Positions 24,747 to 32,547 of a stretch of 64,000 nucleotides of DNA are shown here, one piece after another. Both the position numbers and the translations under genes were made by a program. Below the pieces are notes generated by a model. The model ran no database searches. It saw nothing but the letters and a program-made list of their open reading frames with translations, and was not told where the DNA came from. This stretch comes from Terrimesophilobacter sp044464485 (GTDB lineage: Bacteria; Actinomycetota; Actinomycetes; Actinomycetales; Microbacteriaceae): assembly GCA_044464485.1 (NCBI GenBank), contig JBIQLG010000005.1:1-64000 (forward strand). The letters run 5' to 3'. The stretch's first letter is position 1. The number at the start of each line of letters is the position of its first letter.

Positions 24747-26483
24747 ATGGCAGACAGCATCAGTATTGATTTTGGCCCGGTGATTCGGGAAATCAATCGA
24801 GTTTCGACACAGGTCGATCGAGTCGCCGTCGAGGTGGGTGGGGTGCGAGCCGATCTGACCAACACGACCGAACAGCTCATGGAGCTCAAAGAGGCCTTCG
24901 ACAGTTTCATTGGTGAGGCACGCAGAACCGCCAACATCCAGCGAGCCGAAACCAAGCTCTCGGGTCTCAAGGATGATCTCGACCGGGCATTCGGTCATTA
25001 CGCGGTCGTGCGCCGGACCTCGATCGGTATTCTTCAGGCCTTTGACGTGGGCAATGTGAGCAATAAGACCGTCACGCAAGTGGGTGAGGAGCTCATGATC
25101 CAGACGCCGCGATACTGGCTCGCGCCGGCAATCGTGGCCCTGGCCGCGTGGTCGAAGGGCGATAAGCACATCGCGGAAATCTCGGTTCAGGAAGCCTTCA
25201 ACCGCGACAAGCGCAAGACTTCTCTGTTCTTTGCTCTCGTGCTTCGCCGGATGGGCCGCACGGAGGGTTCGGTGCGCTGGCTGCGCCACTATCTGACGGG
25301 CATCGATGCCACTCAGCTCGGCCGGGAATTCTCGGTGATTTTCGAAGCCGTGGCACAGGGTGCTTTCGGCCCGCAGGGCGACGAGATCGTTTCGGCGAGA
25401 ATGAGAGAATGGCACAAGATCCTTCGCTCTGACGCGGAGCTCATGGACAGTCAGGTCGATCGCTGGAAGCAGTTCGTGCAGACGAGGGGCGGGCGTCTCG
25501 GCGACGAGGAGTATCCGTTGCTGCGTCGTTTCTCGCCCGACTTCGCTGAGGTCAAATATCTGCTGGAGTCCGCCGATTCGGTACCGGCCGCGATCGAGGA
25601 GTTCGAGGCCACCCGCGAGAAGACCCAGGTGCAGCAGACGCGCGTGGAAGACCTCCTTGACGACATTCTCGAAATGCTCGTCACGGAATACGACGAGGAA
25701 GAACTGCCGCTTCGGCGTGACATCGCCTATCAGGAGGCGATCGTCGAGGAACAGGGCGACCTTGATCGGGCCCGCGACCTCGCGGAGACGAATTTCGAGT
25801 CGCTCGAGCAGACGATTGACTGCGTCACGCTGCAGACCGCCATTGCCATGCATCCGGAGCCGCTGGGAGTCTCGACCAAGGCGCAGCAGATCGCCATCGG
25901 GGCGAGTCGCGTCGAAATCGAAAGCGGGATCAGCCGCTTTCTCACCGAGTATCGAACGCGTATCCTGCCGTCCGTGCGCGTTCGCTTCGACGGCAATCAC
26001 AACGGATACGCGTCGACCTTCGGGTTCGGCAGCTGGGAAACCAACACTCTCGTTCCGGAGGAACGCGCCATCCAGAGCCTCGAAGCCGAATGGGCGAGCA
26101 CCTTCGAGTCGTACATGGAGCGAGTACGACTTCGAATCGGTCCGTTCATCACGGGCGCTGTCATCGTGGGTGTGGTCTTCCTTCTCTCGCTCCTCGCGAC
26201 CTGGTGGGTGTTCGCCGGAATCGTCGCCGTCGCCGGGGGCGGAACAGTCGCACTCCTCTGGTACCGGAAGTCCCAGAAAGCCGCAGCGGCGCTTGCTCAT
26301 CTTGAGTCGGTGCGAGACAAAGCGGTCGAGGACTCCGTGATGCTGTTGCGAGGAACCATCGCAGAATACGTGGATGCCGGAATGGCGTTCAGCGAACTGG
26401 ACAATCAGGAGCCCGAGTTACTCAAAGTCGTGCGCACCTGGCCCGTGGGCAACCCGCCCGAGAAAGAAGGAGTGCCGGCATGA
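24747..26483 (+). CDS. Coiled-coil membrane protein of the secretion-like locus
   Basis: The protein is 578 residues. The N-terminal 70 residues form an amphipathic coiled coil (VIREINRVSTQVDRVAVEVGGVRADLTN). Long helical segments fill 70-400, and two adjacent membrane helices lie at about 468-487 and 489-508 (ITGAVIVGVVFLLSLLATWW, VFAGIVAVAGGGTVALL). A helical cytosolic tail follows. No signal peptide is present. It is the only strongly membrane-bound protein of the rightward arm and could form the inner-membrane channel or anchor for the FtsK-type ATPase. It is not recognisably EccB, EccD, EccE, EsaA or EssB. It overlaps the next start by four bases. Confidence 0.75.
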   Translation: MADSISIDFGPVIREINRVSTQVDRVAVEVGGVRADLTNTTEQLMELKEAFDSFIGEARRTANIQRAETKLSGLKDDLDRAFGHYAVVRRTSIGILQAFDVGNVSNKTVTQVGEELMIQTPRYWLAPAIVALAAWSKGDKHIAEISVQEAFNRDKRKTSLFFALVLRRMGRTEGSVRWLRHYLTGIDATQLGREFSVIFEAVAQGAFGPQGDEIVSARMREWHKILRSDAELMDSQVDRWKQFVQTRGGRLGDEEYPLLRRFSPDFAEVKYLLESADSVPAAIEEFEATREKTQVQQTRVEDLLDDILEMLVTEYDEEELPLRRDIAYQEAIVEEQGDLDRARDLAETNFESLEQTIDCVTLQTAIAMHPEPLGVSTKAQQIAIGASRVEIESGISRFLTEYRTRILPSVRVRFDGNHNGYASTFGFGSWETNTLVPEERAIQSLEAEWASTFESYMERVRLRIGPFITGAVIVGVVFLLSLLATWWVFAGIVAVAGGGTVALLWYRKSQKAAAALAHLESVRDKAVEDSVMLLRGTIAEYVDAGMAFSELDNQEPELLKVVRTWPVGNPPEKEGVPA

Positions 26484-27115
26484 TCGACTATGAGGAAGCG
26501 ATCGCCCGATACAACGCGGTTCTCGCGGAGCTGGCGAGTGCCAACGCGCTGGCGGCGGAGGACCCCGAAGACACGGAGCTGGCCGCCGCGGCGCAGGAAC
26601 TCTATGATCAAGCCCAAGTCGCTTACGCGGATGTTCTCGCCGGGTACGGTGGAGACGGCGCGACCGAGCCGACAGCGTCATCCGAGGCTTCTGATCCGCA
26701 GAGTGCCGAGGATCACGAAGCGCAGGGGGACCCTGCGGCAGCGACGGCGCGAGCCGCGGTTGCGGACGCGTCCGTTGTGCCTGCCGAATCGATGACGGCA
26801 CCCGCCTCCGCTGAGGAGTACGACCTCGGAGACTTTGGCAAGCCCGCGACGGTCGCCGCGCCCGCCTTCGGTCAGGAGGCCCCAGAGGGAGTGTTTGTGC
26901 TCACTCGAAAGCCCGTGGCAACCCGTTTCGTCCCCTCCGAGACGCCGATCGAGGAACTCACGCCGATCTCGCGAAGCATACTTCCGATGCGAGAAAAGGG
27001 CCAGAAATCCGCGCTCAGCCGCGAGCGAAACATCGCTGGAGGACTGCCGGAGTGGTCACCGATCCCGCCAGGTGAAGTGCTCACCGTGAAGCGTGCGGGA
27101 TCGAAGAAGTCCTGA
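26480..27115 (+). CDS. Acidic Ala-rich protein of the secretion-like locus
   Basis: The protein is 211 residues from ATG 26480. Residues 1-55 are a helical hairpin (YEEAIARYNAVLAELASANALA, TELAAAAQELYDQAQVAYADVL), about 56-110 a low-complexity Ala/Glu/Ser linker, and 135-211 a basic, conserved-looking tail (FVLTRKPVATRFVPSE, SALSRERNIAGGLPEWSPIPPG). There is no signal peptide or membrane segment. The ATG overlaps the preceding stop and its own stop touches the next start, so it belongs to one tightly coupled operon. No family was recognised. Confidence 0.65.
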   Translation: MIDYEEAIARYNAVLAELASANALAAEDPEDTELAAAAQELYDQAQVAYADVLAGYGGDGATEPTASSEASDPQSAEDHEAQGDPAAATARAAVADASVVPAESMTAPASAEEYDLGDFGKPATVAAPAFGQEAPEGVFVLTRKPVATRFVPSETPIEELTPISRSILPMREKGQKSALSRERNIAGGLPEWSPIPPGEVLTVKRAGSKKS

Positions 27116-27723
27116 TGGCCTTTGGTGCATTCGGGGTGGGCGGCCTCTCGTCGGAGCAGGGCCCCTATGCTGCGTGGGCGACCCGACTCGCAGCATGGTC
27201 GGCCGATCCGTCCACGTCTCTCGATGAACTGCCGTCGCTCGACGAGCACACCTTCGACCGGAACACCTACAACCGATTCAACGCCAAGCTTTCTGAGGCT
27301 CTCCAGGCCTTCATGGATCAATGGTCGGATCATTTCGTACTCGCGTTCGGGCGCGCTCAGGGCACGCACGAACTCGCAGTCTCACTCGTGCAGCTTCGCA
27401 ATTCCCTCAAGCCCAGGCTCGTGCTCGCCCGCCACCCAGGATTGCCGCAAGCGGTGCGGGAGGCGCTCGAATCCGGGCTTGCGAAGGATCTCGCGAACAT
27501 CCAGGAGCAGATTGAAACCAGTGTTCGGCAGAGCTCATCGCGAGGCAGCGTCGATCTCGGCGGGATCGATCTCTTGCTGTCTGTGGTTCACGAGAATTCC
27601 ATGGTGGCGCTTCTCACGATGAGTGTCGGTGATGCTGACGTGCCGGCATCGCCTCCGGCCGCGGCTGCGGCAGCGCCGCCTCCACCCCCCACCGCACGAA
27701 AGCTGTTTATTCCCCATCCGTAA
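27115..27723 (+). CDS. Hypothetical helical protein of the secretion-like locus
   Basis: The protein is 202 residues and starts at the last base of the preceding stop (TGATG). It is helical (YNRFNAKLSEALQAFMDQWSDHFV, ALESGLAKDLANIQEQIETSV) and ends in an Ala/Pro-rich linker with a short tail TARKLFIPHP, which may be a docking peptide. No family was recognised. Its position before the AAA+ ATPase suggests an adaptor for that protein. Confidence 0.65.
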   Translation: MAFGAFGVGGLSSEQGPYAAWATRLAAWSADPSTSLDELPSLDEHTFDRNTYNRFNAKLSEALQAFMDQWSDHFVLAFGRAQGTHELAVSLVQLRNSLKPRLVLARHPGLPQAVREALESGLAKDLANIQEQIETSVRQSSSRGSVDLGGIDLLLSVVHENSMVALLTMSVGDADVPASPPAAAAAAPPPPPTARKLFIPHP

Positions 27724-27763
27724 TCCGTCCCGATGAATCCCTCTAAGAAACGAATGACAACCA

Positions 27764-29317
27764 ATGCCTGACTTTTCCGAAACCCGCGATCTGGTGCGCA
27801 ATTACGTCATGGCGCGCGTTCCACTCATCGTCGTTCGCTCCATCGAGCGCACGAGGAGTGTCAAACTTCTCAGTTCGATCGCGGACGAAGTGCGGCAAAT
27901 GCCGTTTTACATTCACACGCGTACTGAGGGCCTCAAGCAACTGTCCAACGGGCAGGTGGTCTCTGAGGACAAGTCACTCGCGATGGCTCTTGACAATGCG
28001 GCCGAGAAATTCAAACTCGTTGATTTTGCCAACTTCATCTTCACCGATGTCGATGACGTCGAGGATGAGTCGCCGACGAGCAGGCATCTTGCCGAGATCG
28101 CGAGACTCGCGGAGGGACGTTCGGGAACGATCATCATCATCAGTGAGAAACCGGTCTGGACCGGTCTCGGCAGGCTCGGTATGAGTGCGACCCTCGACCT
28201 GCCCACCGCGGACGAGCTCTTTTTCACCCTCAACGAGCAGATCGAAATGTATCGCGGGCAGGTCGAGATCGAATGGCAGCGTGAAGAGGTACGGCAGGCG
28301 GCGGACATTCTCGCGGGTGTCACGGAGACGGAGGCGCTGAACGTGATCACGACGATCCTTGCCAAGCGTCGCCTGGACATTTCGGACCTGCCCAAGCTCT
28401 CCGAGTACAAGGACCGGATTTTCGGCGATCTCGCCGGACTGGAACGCGTGCGACTGAAGGACTCGTACAAGATCGGCGGGCTCAAGAGCCTGCGGGAGTG
28501 GCTCGGCAAGCGTGCGGACCTGATAACCGCGGACTTCACGGGCACGGACCTTCGGCCGCCGAAAGGAATTCTCCTGGTGGGTGTTCCCGGATGCGGCAAA
28601 TCCTTGTCGGCGAAGGCGATTTCCGTGGAATGGCAGCTTCCGCTGTACCGACTCGATATGTCGTCCATTCTGGGCATGTACGTCGGCCAGTCCGAAAGCA
28701 GGCTCAAAGAGGCCCTGGAGACCGCGGACCGGGTGGCGCCCTGCATCCTGTGGATCGACGAAATCGAAAAAGCACTCGCCTCCGGCGGCGGTGGCGACGG
28801 CGGAATCACGCGCAGGCTGGTCGGCCAGTTCTTGTATTGGCTTCAGGAGTCGACCTCGCGCGTCTTCATGGTGGCGACCGCCAACGACATTTCCGCGCTA
28901 CCGCCGGAGCTCACGCGCAAAGGCCGGTTCGATGAGATATTTTTCGTCGACCTGCCGGACCGCGCCGACCGCGAAGAGATCTTGCGCATGTACTTCACGT
29001 CCAAGACCAAGTACGACCTTCCGCCGGATCTCGCCACGCGGCTCGTCGAAGCGACGGAGGGATTCTCCGGCGCGGAGATCGACGCGGTCGTCAATGACAT
29101 CGCCACCACGATGTTCAGCAACCACCAGACCTCGATGTATCCGGATGAAACGGTGTTCGCATTCTTTGAAAACACCATGCCGTTTTCGCGGTCGAATCCG
29201 GAAGACCTCGCTGCGATCCGCGCGTGGGGTGAAAGCCGCGCAATTCCTGCGGGAACCCCTCCGCAACAGACGGCCTCGGCGAAGGTTGGTTCCGGGCGTC
29301 GGATCGTGGTGCTGTAG
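27764..29317 (+). CDS. Ycf46-type AAA+ ATPase
   Basis: The 517-residue protein has an N-terminal domain of about 200 residues (DLVRNYVMARVPLIVVRS, the Ycf46-type leader). An AAA+ module follows with Walker A GVPGCGKS (273-280), Walker B ILWIDE (D332-E333), sensor 1 near ATANDIS and the arginine-finger KGRFDEIF. The Ycf46 family is poorly understood. In mycobacterial ESX loci a different AAA+ protein, EccA, unfolds or releases substrates; this protein may play that part here. It is the last gene of the rightward arm. Its link to secretion is inferred from the operon. Confidence 0.85.
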   Translation: MPDFSETRDLVRNYVMARVPLIVVRSIERTRSVKLLSSIADEVRQMPFYIHTRTEGLKQLSNGQVVSEDKSLAMALDNAAEKFKLVDFANFIFTDVDDVEDESPTSRHLAEIARLAEGRSGTIIIISEKPVWTGLGRLGMSATLDLPTADELFFTLNEQIEMYRGQVEIEWQREEVRQAADILAGVTETEALNVITTILAKRRLDISDLPKLSEYKDRIFGDLAGLERVRLKDSYKIGGLKSLREWLGKRADLITADFTGTDLRPPKGILLVGVPGCGKSLSAKAISVEWQLPLYRLDMSSILGMYVGQSESRLKEALETADRVAPCILWIDEIEKALASGGGGDGGITRRLVGQFLYWLQESTSRVFMVATANDISALPPELTRKGRFDEIFFVDLPDRADREEILRMYFTSKTKYDLPPDLATRLVEATEGFSGAEIDAVVNDIATTMFSNHQTSMYPDETVFAFFENTMPFSRSNPEDLAAIRAWGESRAIPAGTPPQQTASAKVGSGRRIVVL

Positions 29318-29363
29318 CCAGGCAGACCGTCGGGCGCGTGGGGTCCGCGGAGCAGGCCGGGTA

Positions 29364-30476
29364 CTACCGAGCCGCCACCACGTATTCGATGCAGGCGACG
29401 AGCGCGCGCACATCATCCGGGTCGATCGCGGTGAATGTCGCGATGCGCAGTTGGTTGCGGCCGAGTTTGCGGTACGGCTCGGTATCGACGATGCCGTTCG
29501 CGCGCAGGGCTTTCGCGACGGCTGCGGCATCCACGGCGTCGTCGAAGTCGATTGTGACGACCACTTGCGAGCGGTGTTCGGGGTTTGCAACGAACGGATG
29601 CGCGTACTCGGTGCGCTCCGCCCAGTCATAGAGCACGTTCGAGGATTCGCGAGTGCGGGCATCCGCCCAGGCGAGGCCGCCGTTGCGGTTGATCCAGTCG
29701 ATCTGATTCTCCATGAGCAGGAGGGTGGCGAGCGCGGGAGTATTGAGGGTCTGGTTCAGGCGCGAATTGTCGACCGCGTTCTTGAGGCTCAGAAACTCGG
29801 GGATGTAGCGGTCGCTCGCGGCGATCGTCTCGACGCGTTCGAGGGCGGCAGGGGAGAACAGGGCGAACCAGAGTCCGCCGTCGGAGGCGAAGTTCTTCTG
29901 CGGGGCGAAGTAGTAGACGTCAGTCTCACGTGCGTCGAAGGCGATTCCGCCTGCGGCACTCGTGGCGTCGATGACAGTTAATGCGTCATCGTCTCCAAGC
30001 ACTCGCCGCACGGGTGTCATGACACCGGTGGAGGTTTCGTTGTGCGGCCACGCATACACGTCGATACCCGCGGCGGGGGAGGGGTCGCTGCGGCTGCCGG
30101 GATCAGCCGCGCGGACATCCGGTGCGTCAAGCCACGGTGGGGCGGCGGCTTTGGCGAACTTTCCGCCGAACTCGCCAAACACGAGGTTTTGGCTGCGCTG
30201 CCGGATGAGGCCGAAGGTGGCGGCGTCCCAGAATGCGGTGGATCCGCCGTTGCCGAGAACGACTTCGTAGCCGTCCGGCACGCCGAACAGGTCGGCAAGG
30301 CCGCCGCGCACGCGGCCGACGAGGTCTTTCACGGGTTTCTGGCGGTGGGAGGTGCCGAGGAGCGCGGCGTCGGCCCCGGTGAGGTGCGCTAGCTGTTCGG
30401 TTCGCACCTTGGAGGGGCCGCAACCGAATCGCCCGTCGGCGGGCAGCAGGTTGGTGGGAATTGTCAGCTCCGGCAT
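29364..30476 (-). CDS. serC: Phosphoserine aminotransferase
   Basis: The enzyme uses glutamate to aminate 3-phosphohydroxypyruvate in serine synthesis and is PLP-dependent. It is 370 residues, with the N-terminal FGCGPSKV motif, the PLP lysine K194 in FAPQKNFASDGG and the SLKNAVDNSRLNQTLNTPALATL block typical of the mycobacterial-type SerC. It borders the secretion-like island on one side and the dtxR gene on the other. Confidence 0.95.
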   Translation of the reverse strand: MPELTIPTNLLPADGRFGCGPSKVRTEQLAHLTGADAALLGTSHRQKPVKDLVGRVRGGLADLFGVPDGYEVVLGNGGSTAFWDAATFGLIRQRSQNLVFGEFGGKFAKAAAPPWLDAPDVRAADPGSRSDPSPAAGIDVYAWPHNETSTGVMTPVRRVLGDDDALTVIDATSAAGGIAFDARETDVYYFAPQKNFASDGGLWFALFSPAALERVETIAASDRYIPEFLSLKNAVDNSRLNQTLNTPALATLLLMENQIDWINRNGGLAWADARTRESSNVLYDWAERTEYAHPFVANPEHRSQVVVTIDFDDAVDAAAVAKALRANGIVDTEPYRKLGRNQLRIATFTAIDPDDVRALVACIEYVVAAR

Positions 30477-30525
30477 GCTAGCAATCCTAGGCGGGGAGGC
30501 GGTGGCGTTCGGGCGCGCGGAGAGT

Positions 30526-30540
30526 GGTTAGGCTAACCTT
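30526..30540. promoter_or_regulatory. DtxR/IdeR operator (iron box) before dtxR
   Basis: Bases 30526-30538 form a perfect palindrome, GGTTAG-G-CTAACC, and match the core of the DtxR/IdeR box (TTAGG..AGCCTAA type). It lies 29 bases before the GTG start, so it should allow self-repression by the metal-bound regulator. It may also affect the divergent serC, 50 bases away. Confidence 0.7.
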
Positions 30541-30567
30541 TACGAATTGTTGCGGGAGGAGGCACGC

Positions 30568-31281
30568 GTGGCCGATCTGATCGATACCACCGAAATGTAC
30601 CTCCGCACGATTTATGAGCTTGAGGAAGAGAACATCGTTCCCCTGCGGGCGCGCATCAGCGAGCGGTTGGGGCATTCCGGCCCGACGGTGTCGCAGACGG
30701 TTGCGCGCATGGAGCGCGACGGGCTTGTCGTCGTTGAGGATGACCGGCACCTTCGGCTCACCGCGCTGGGTCGCGAAAAGGCTGTGACGGTGATGCGGCG
30801 GCACCGACTTGCCGAGCGGCTGCTTGCGGACGTCATCGGCCTCGACTGGACGCTCGTGCACGAGGAAGCCTGCCGCTGGGAGCACGTCATGAGTGAGCAG
30901 GTGGAGCGCAGACTTCTCGAACTTATGGACCACCCCACCCATTCGCCCTACGGCAACCCGATTCCGGGGCTGGACGATCTTGGCGAACGCACGCCGGCGA
31001 GCAAGTTCACTGATGGCGTCATGAACCTTGTCGAGCTCGTGCGTGGCACAGGGGCGCCGGTCGCGGGCGTTATCCGGCGCATGGGTGAACCGGTGCAGTA
31101 CGAACCTGAGCTTCTGGAGCAGTTGCAGGGCGCGGGGCTCGTGCCAGGGGCATCCGCAAATTTTTCCGCACTCGGGGACTACGTCCTCGCGAGCGTGGAC
31201 GGGGCCGAAGGCGAGGGGCTGGAACTGCCCGTAGAGGTTGCGCAGCACATTTACGTGGGGACTGCGTCCTTCACCAGTTGA
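30568..31281 (+). CDS. DtxR/IdeR-family iron-dependent regulator
   Basis: The protein is 237 residues from GTG 30568, behind a strong GGGAGGAGG. Winged helix at 5-60, dimerisation domain with metal site ligands M10, C102, E105 and H106. These fall at exactly the positions known in DtxR, which strongly supports both the start and the function. A C-terminal SH3-like domain (about 145-230) is present. It is a metal-activated repressor of iron genes, and an iron box lies just upstream. A GTG seven codons further upstream would spoil the numbering. Confidence 0.92.
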   Translation: MADLIDTTEMYLRTIYELEEENIVPLRARISERLGHSGPTVSQTVARMERDGLVVVEDDRHLRLTALGREKAVTVMRRHRLAERLLADVIGLDWTLVHEEACRWEHVMSEQVERRLLELMDHPTHSPYGNPIPGLDDLGERTPASKFTDGVMNLVELVRGTGAPVAGVIRRMGEPVQYEPELLEQLQGAGLVPGASANFSALGDYVLASVDGAEGEGLELPVEVAQHIYVGTASFTS

Positions 31282-31320
31282 ATTGCCGCTCCCTTCGAGT
31301 TGCCCCCTCGGGCCCGACGC

Positions 31321-31440
31321 GGGGTGACCGAACGGCCGTCTCCCCCCTCAGGAGGCCGAGGGCCGTTTCCCGCTCCCTGAGGAGACCGAACGGCCGTCTC
31401 CCGCTCCCTGAGGAGACCGAAGGCCGTCTCGAAGGGATGT
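31321..31440. repeat. Tandem 31-bp intergenic repeat
   Basis: A unit beginning GAGACCGAACGGCCG and ending with GCTCCCTGAG recurs about three and a half times. Units contain short inverted segments (CGGCCG and CTCCCTGAGGAG). The copies are contiguous, with no unique spacers. The element lies between dtxR and a small gene and is a dispersed intergenic family to judge from its shape. Bases 31282-31320 and 31441-31553 show nothing else definable. Confidence 0.75.
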
Positions 31441-31553
31441 AGCCCCGATGTTGTCTCGAAACCGACTCGATACCCGCCAATCCAGCCCTCGCGCCCGATC
31501 CTGCGTTACTCTGAATCGTTCCTGTTGTTCTGCGAAAAGCTCGGGAGAGTCTG

Positions 31554-31667
31554 ATGATGAGTGGTCGCACCATCCAAACCGTGGATGAGCGCGCCCTCTT
31601 TTTCATACGGCGTTTTTCGATACGGACGAGCAGCGGATACGCCTGTCAGCGCATCCTGAACGACTGA
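31554..31667 (+). CDS. Possible 37-residue protein before a terminator
   Basis: A frame from ATG 31554 (or ATG 31557) reads MMSGRTIQTVDERALFFI through to NGD-like end ILND, stops at 31667 and is followed directly by a strong terminator. GGGAG at 31543-31548 lies at a suitable distance. A short basic helix (FFIRRFSIRTSSGYA) is visible. No family is known. Its case rests on the ribosome site plus terminator; it could instead be a leader of a non-coding RNA. Confidence 0.35.
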   Translation: MMSGRTIQTVDERALFFIRRFSIRTSSGYACQRILND

Positions 31668-31698
31668 GCACTGCTGCGCGATGCGGCGGTGCTTTTTT
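31668..31698 (+). terminator. Rho-independent terminator after the 37-residue frame
   Basis: A 10-bp stem with some G-T pairs (31668-31677 with 31683-31692) closes a five-base loop and is followed by six T (31693-31698). It ends a transcript from the left, immediately after the small frame and 80 bases before the HNH gene. Confidence 0.75.
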
Positions 31699-31778
31699 GT
31701 TCTCCTCACTCCCTTTCGTTGAACCACAGGGTGGGTCGAATTCCTGCAAGCCGTGCGGGACCCTTCGAAAGGATGATC

Positions 31779-32279
31779 ATGCGCACTCTGGTGCTGAATG
31801 CGGGCTTCGAGCCGCTGGCTGTCGTGTCGTTCAAGCGAGCGCTCGTGCTGGTGTTGAACGAGAAGGCGACCATTTTGTCGGCGGATGACGAGCATCCGGT
31901 GTTCACGGTGTTCGGCGCGTACGAACGTCCGTCGGTGATTCTGCTCACCCGGTATGTGAAGATTCCGAGCGGCCGGTCGGTGCCCGTGAGTCGACGGGGT
32001 GTGCTGAGGCGCGACGGCTCGCGCTGCGCGTATTGCGGCGGTTCAGCATCCACGATCGACCACGTGCTGCCGCGCTCGCGGGGCGGTAAGGAGACGTGGG
32101 AGAACCTGGTCGCCTGCTGCCTCAAGTGCAACAACGCGAAGGGCGACCGTACGCCGTCGGAGATGCACTGGTCGCTGCGGGTGCGCCCCCAGCCGCCGCA
32201 CGGCACCGGGTGGATGGTGCGCGGCGTGGAACGCGCCGAACCCGAGTGGGAAGAGTTCCTGGCTCCCGTCGCTGCGTAG
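31779..32279 (+). CDS. HNH endonuclease
   Basis: The protein is 166 residues from ATG 31779, behind AAAGGA. The N-terminal half (RTLVLNAGFEPLAVVSFKRAL) is typical of stand-alone actinobacterial HNH proteins near dtxR. Zinc pairs C83-C86 (CAYC) and C114-C117 (CLKC) and the catalytic HNH residues D94-H95, N109 and N118 are visible. Likely a metal-dependent nuclease with an unknown role, seemingly chromosomal rather than mobile. Confidence 0.9.
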   Translation: MRTLVLNAGFEPLAVVSFKRALVLVLNEKATILSADDEHPVFTVFGAYERPSVILLTRYVKIPSGRSVPVSRRGVLRRDGSRCAYCGGSASTIDHVLPRSRGGKETWENLVACCLKCNNAKGDRTPSEMHWSLRVRPQPPHGTGWMVRGVERAEPEWEEFLAPVAA

Positions 32280-32408
32280 CCGTGTCCGTAGCTCTCGGGA
32301 CTTTGCCTCGGAGCGCTCCCGGTCTTGTGACGCATTCGGGTATACACAACTGCCTCGAGTACGCGGGCAATTCGCTCGCTTAGACACGGAATCCTGCGCA
32401 AATGACCC

Positions 32409-32437
32409 TTGATATATCGCGAGCTTTCTTCTATTTT
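32409..32437 (+). promoter_or_regulatory. Candidate promoter of the gene at 32548
   Basis: TTGATA (32409-32414) and TATTTT (32432-32437) are separated by 17 bases in an otherwise GC-rich stretch, 110 bases before the start. The spacing is ideal for a primary sigma factor. Confidence 0.45.
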
Positions 32438-32547
32438 GTGGGGTGATGCGGCGGCGGCGGCGCCGGCATCCGTGCGGATGAGCCTGAGTGATGCCGCTCC
32501 GACGTGTGTCGGAACGTAGTGAGGCATGGGCGGCGAGGAGACATCGA

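Noticed and set aside
24660..26300. 546-codon minus-strand frame
   Set aside because: It mirrors the coiled-coil membrane protein gene, and GC-rich third positions create long antisense frames of this kind.
17843..29317. Canonical ESX (T7SSa) or EssC (T7SSb) system
   Set aside because: No EccB, EccD, EccE, mycosin, EsaA, EssA or EssB features were seen; only a motor resembling EccC is present.
20781..29317. Anti-phage defence island
   Set aside because: FtsK and AAA+ proteins can occur in defence systems, but the Esx-sized proteins, SH3 membrane protein and toxin-immunity pair point to export; no nuclease or nucleotide-signalling domain was seen.
31321..31440. Possible CRISPR array
   Set aside because: Repeats are contiguous with no unique spacers and no cas genes are present.
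32409..32437. Second start for an earlier gene near 32488
   Set aside because: The in-frame ATG codons at 32488 and nearby lack a ribosome site, while ATG 32548 has GAGGAG at good distance.
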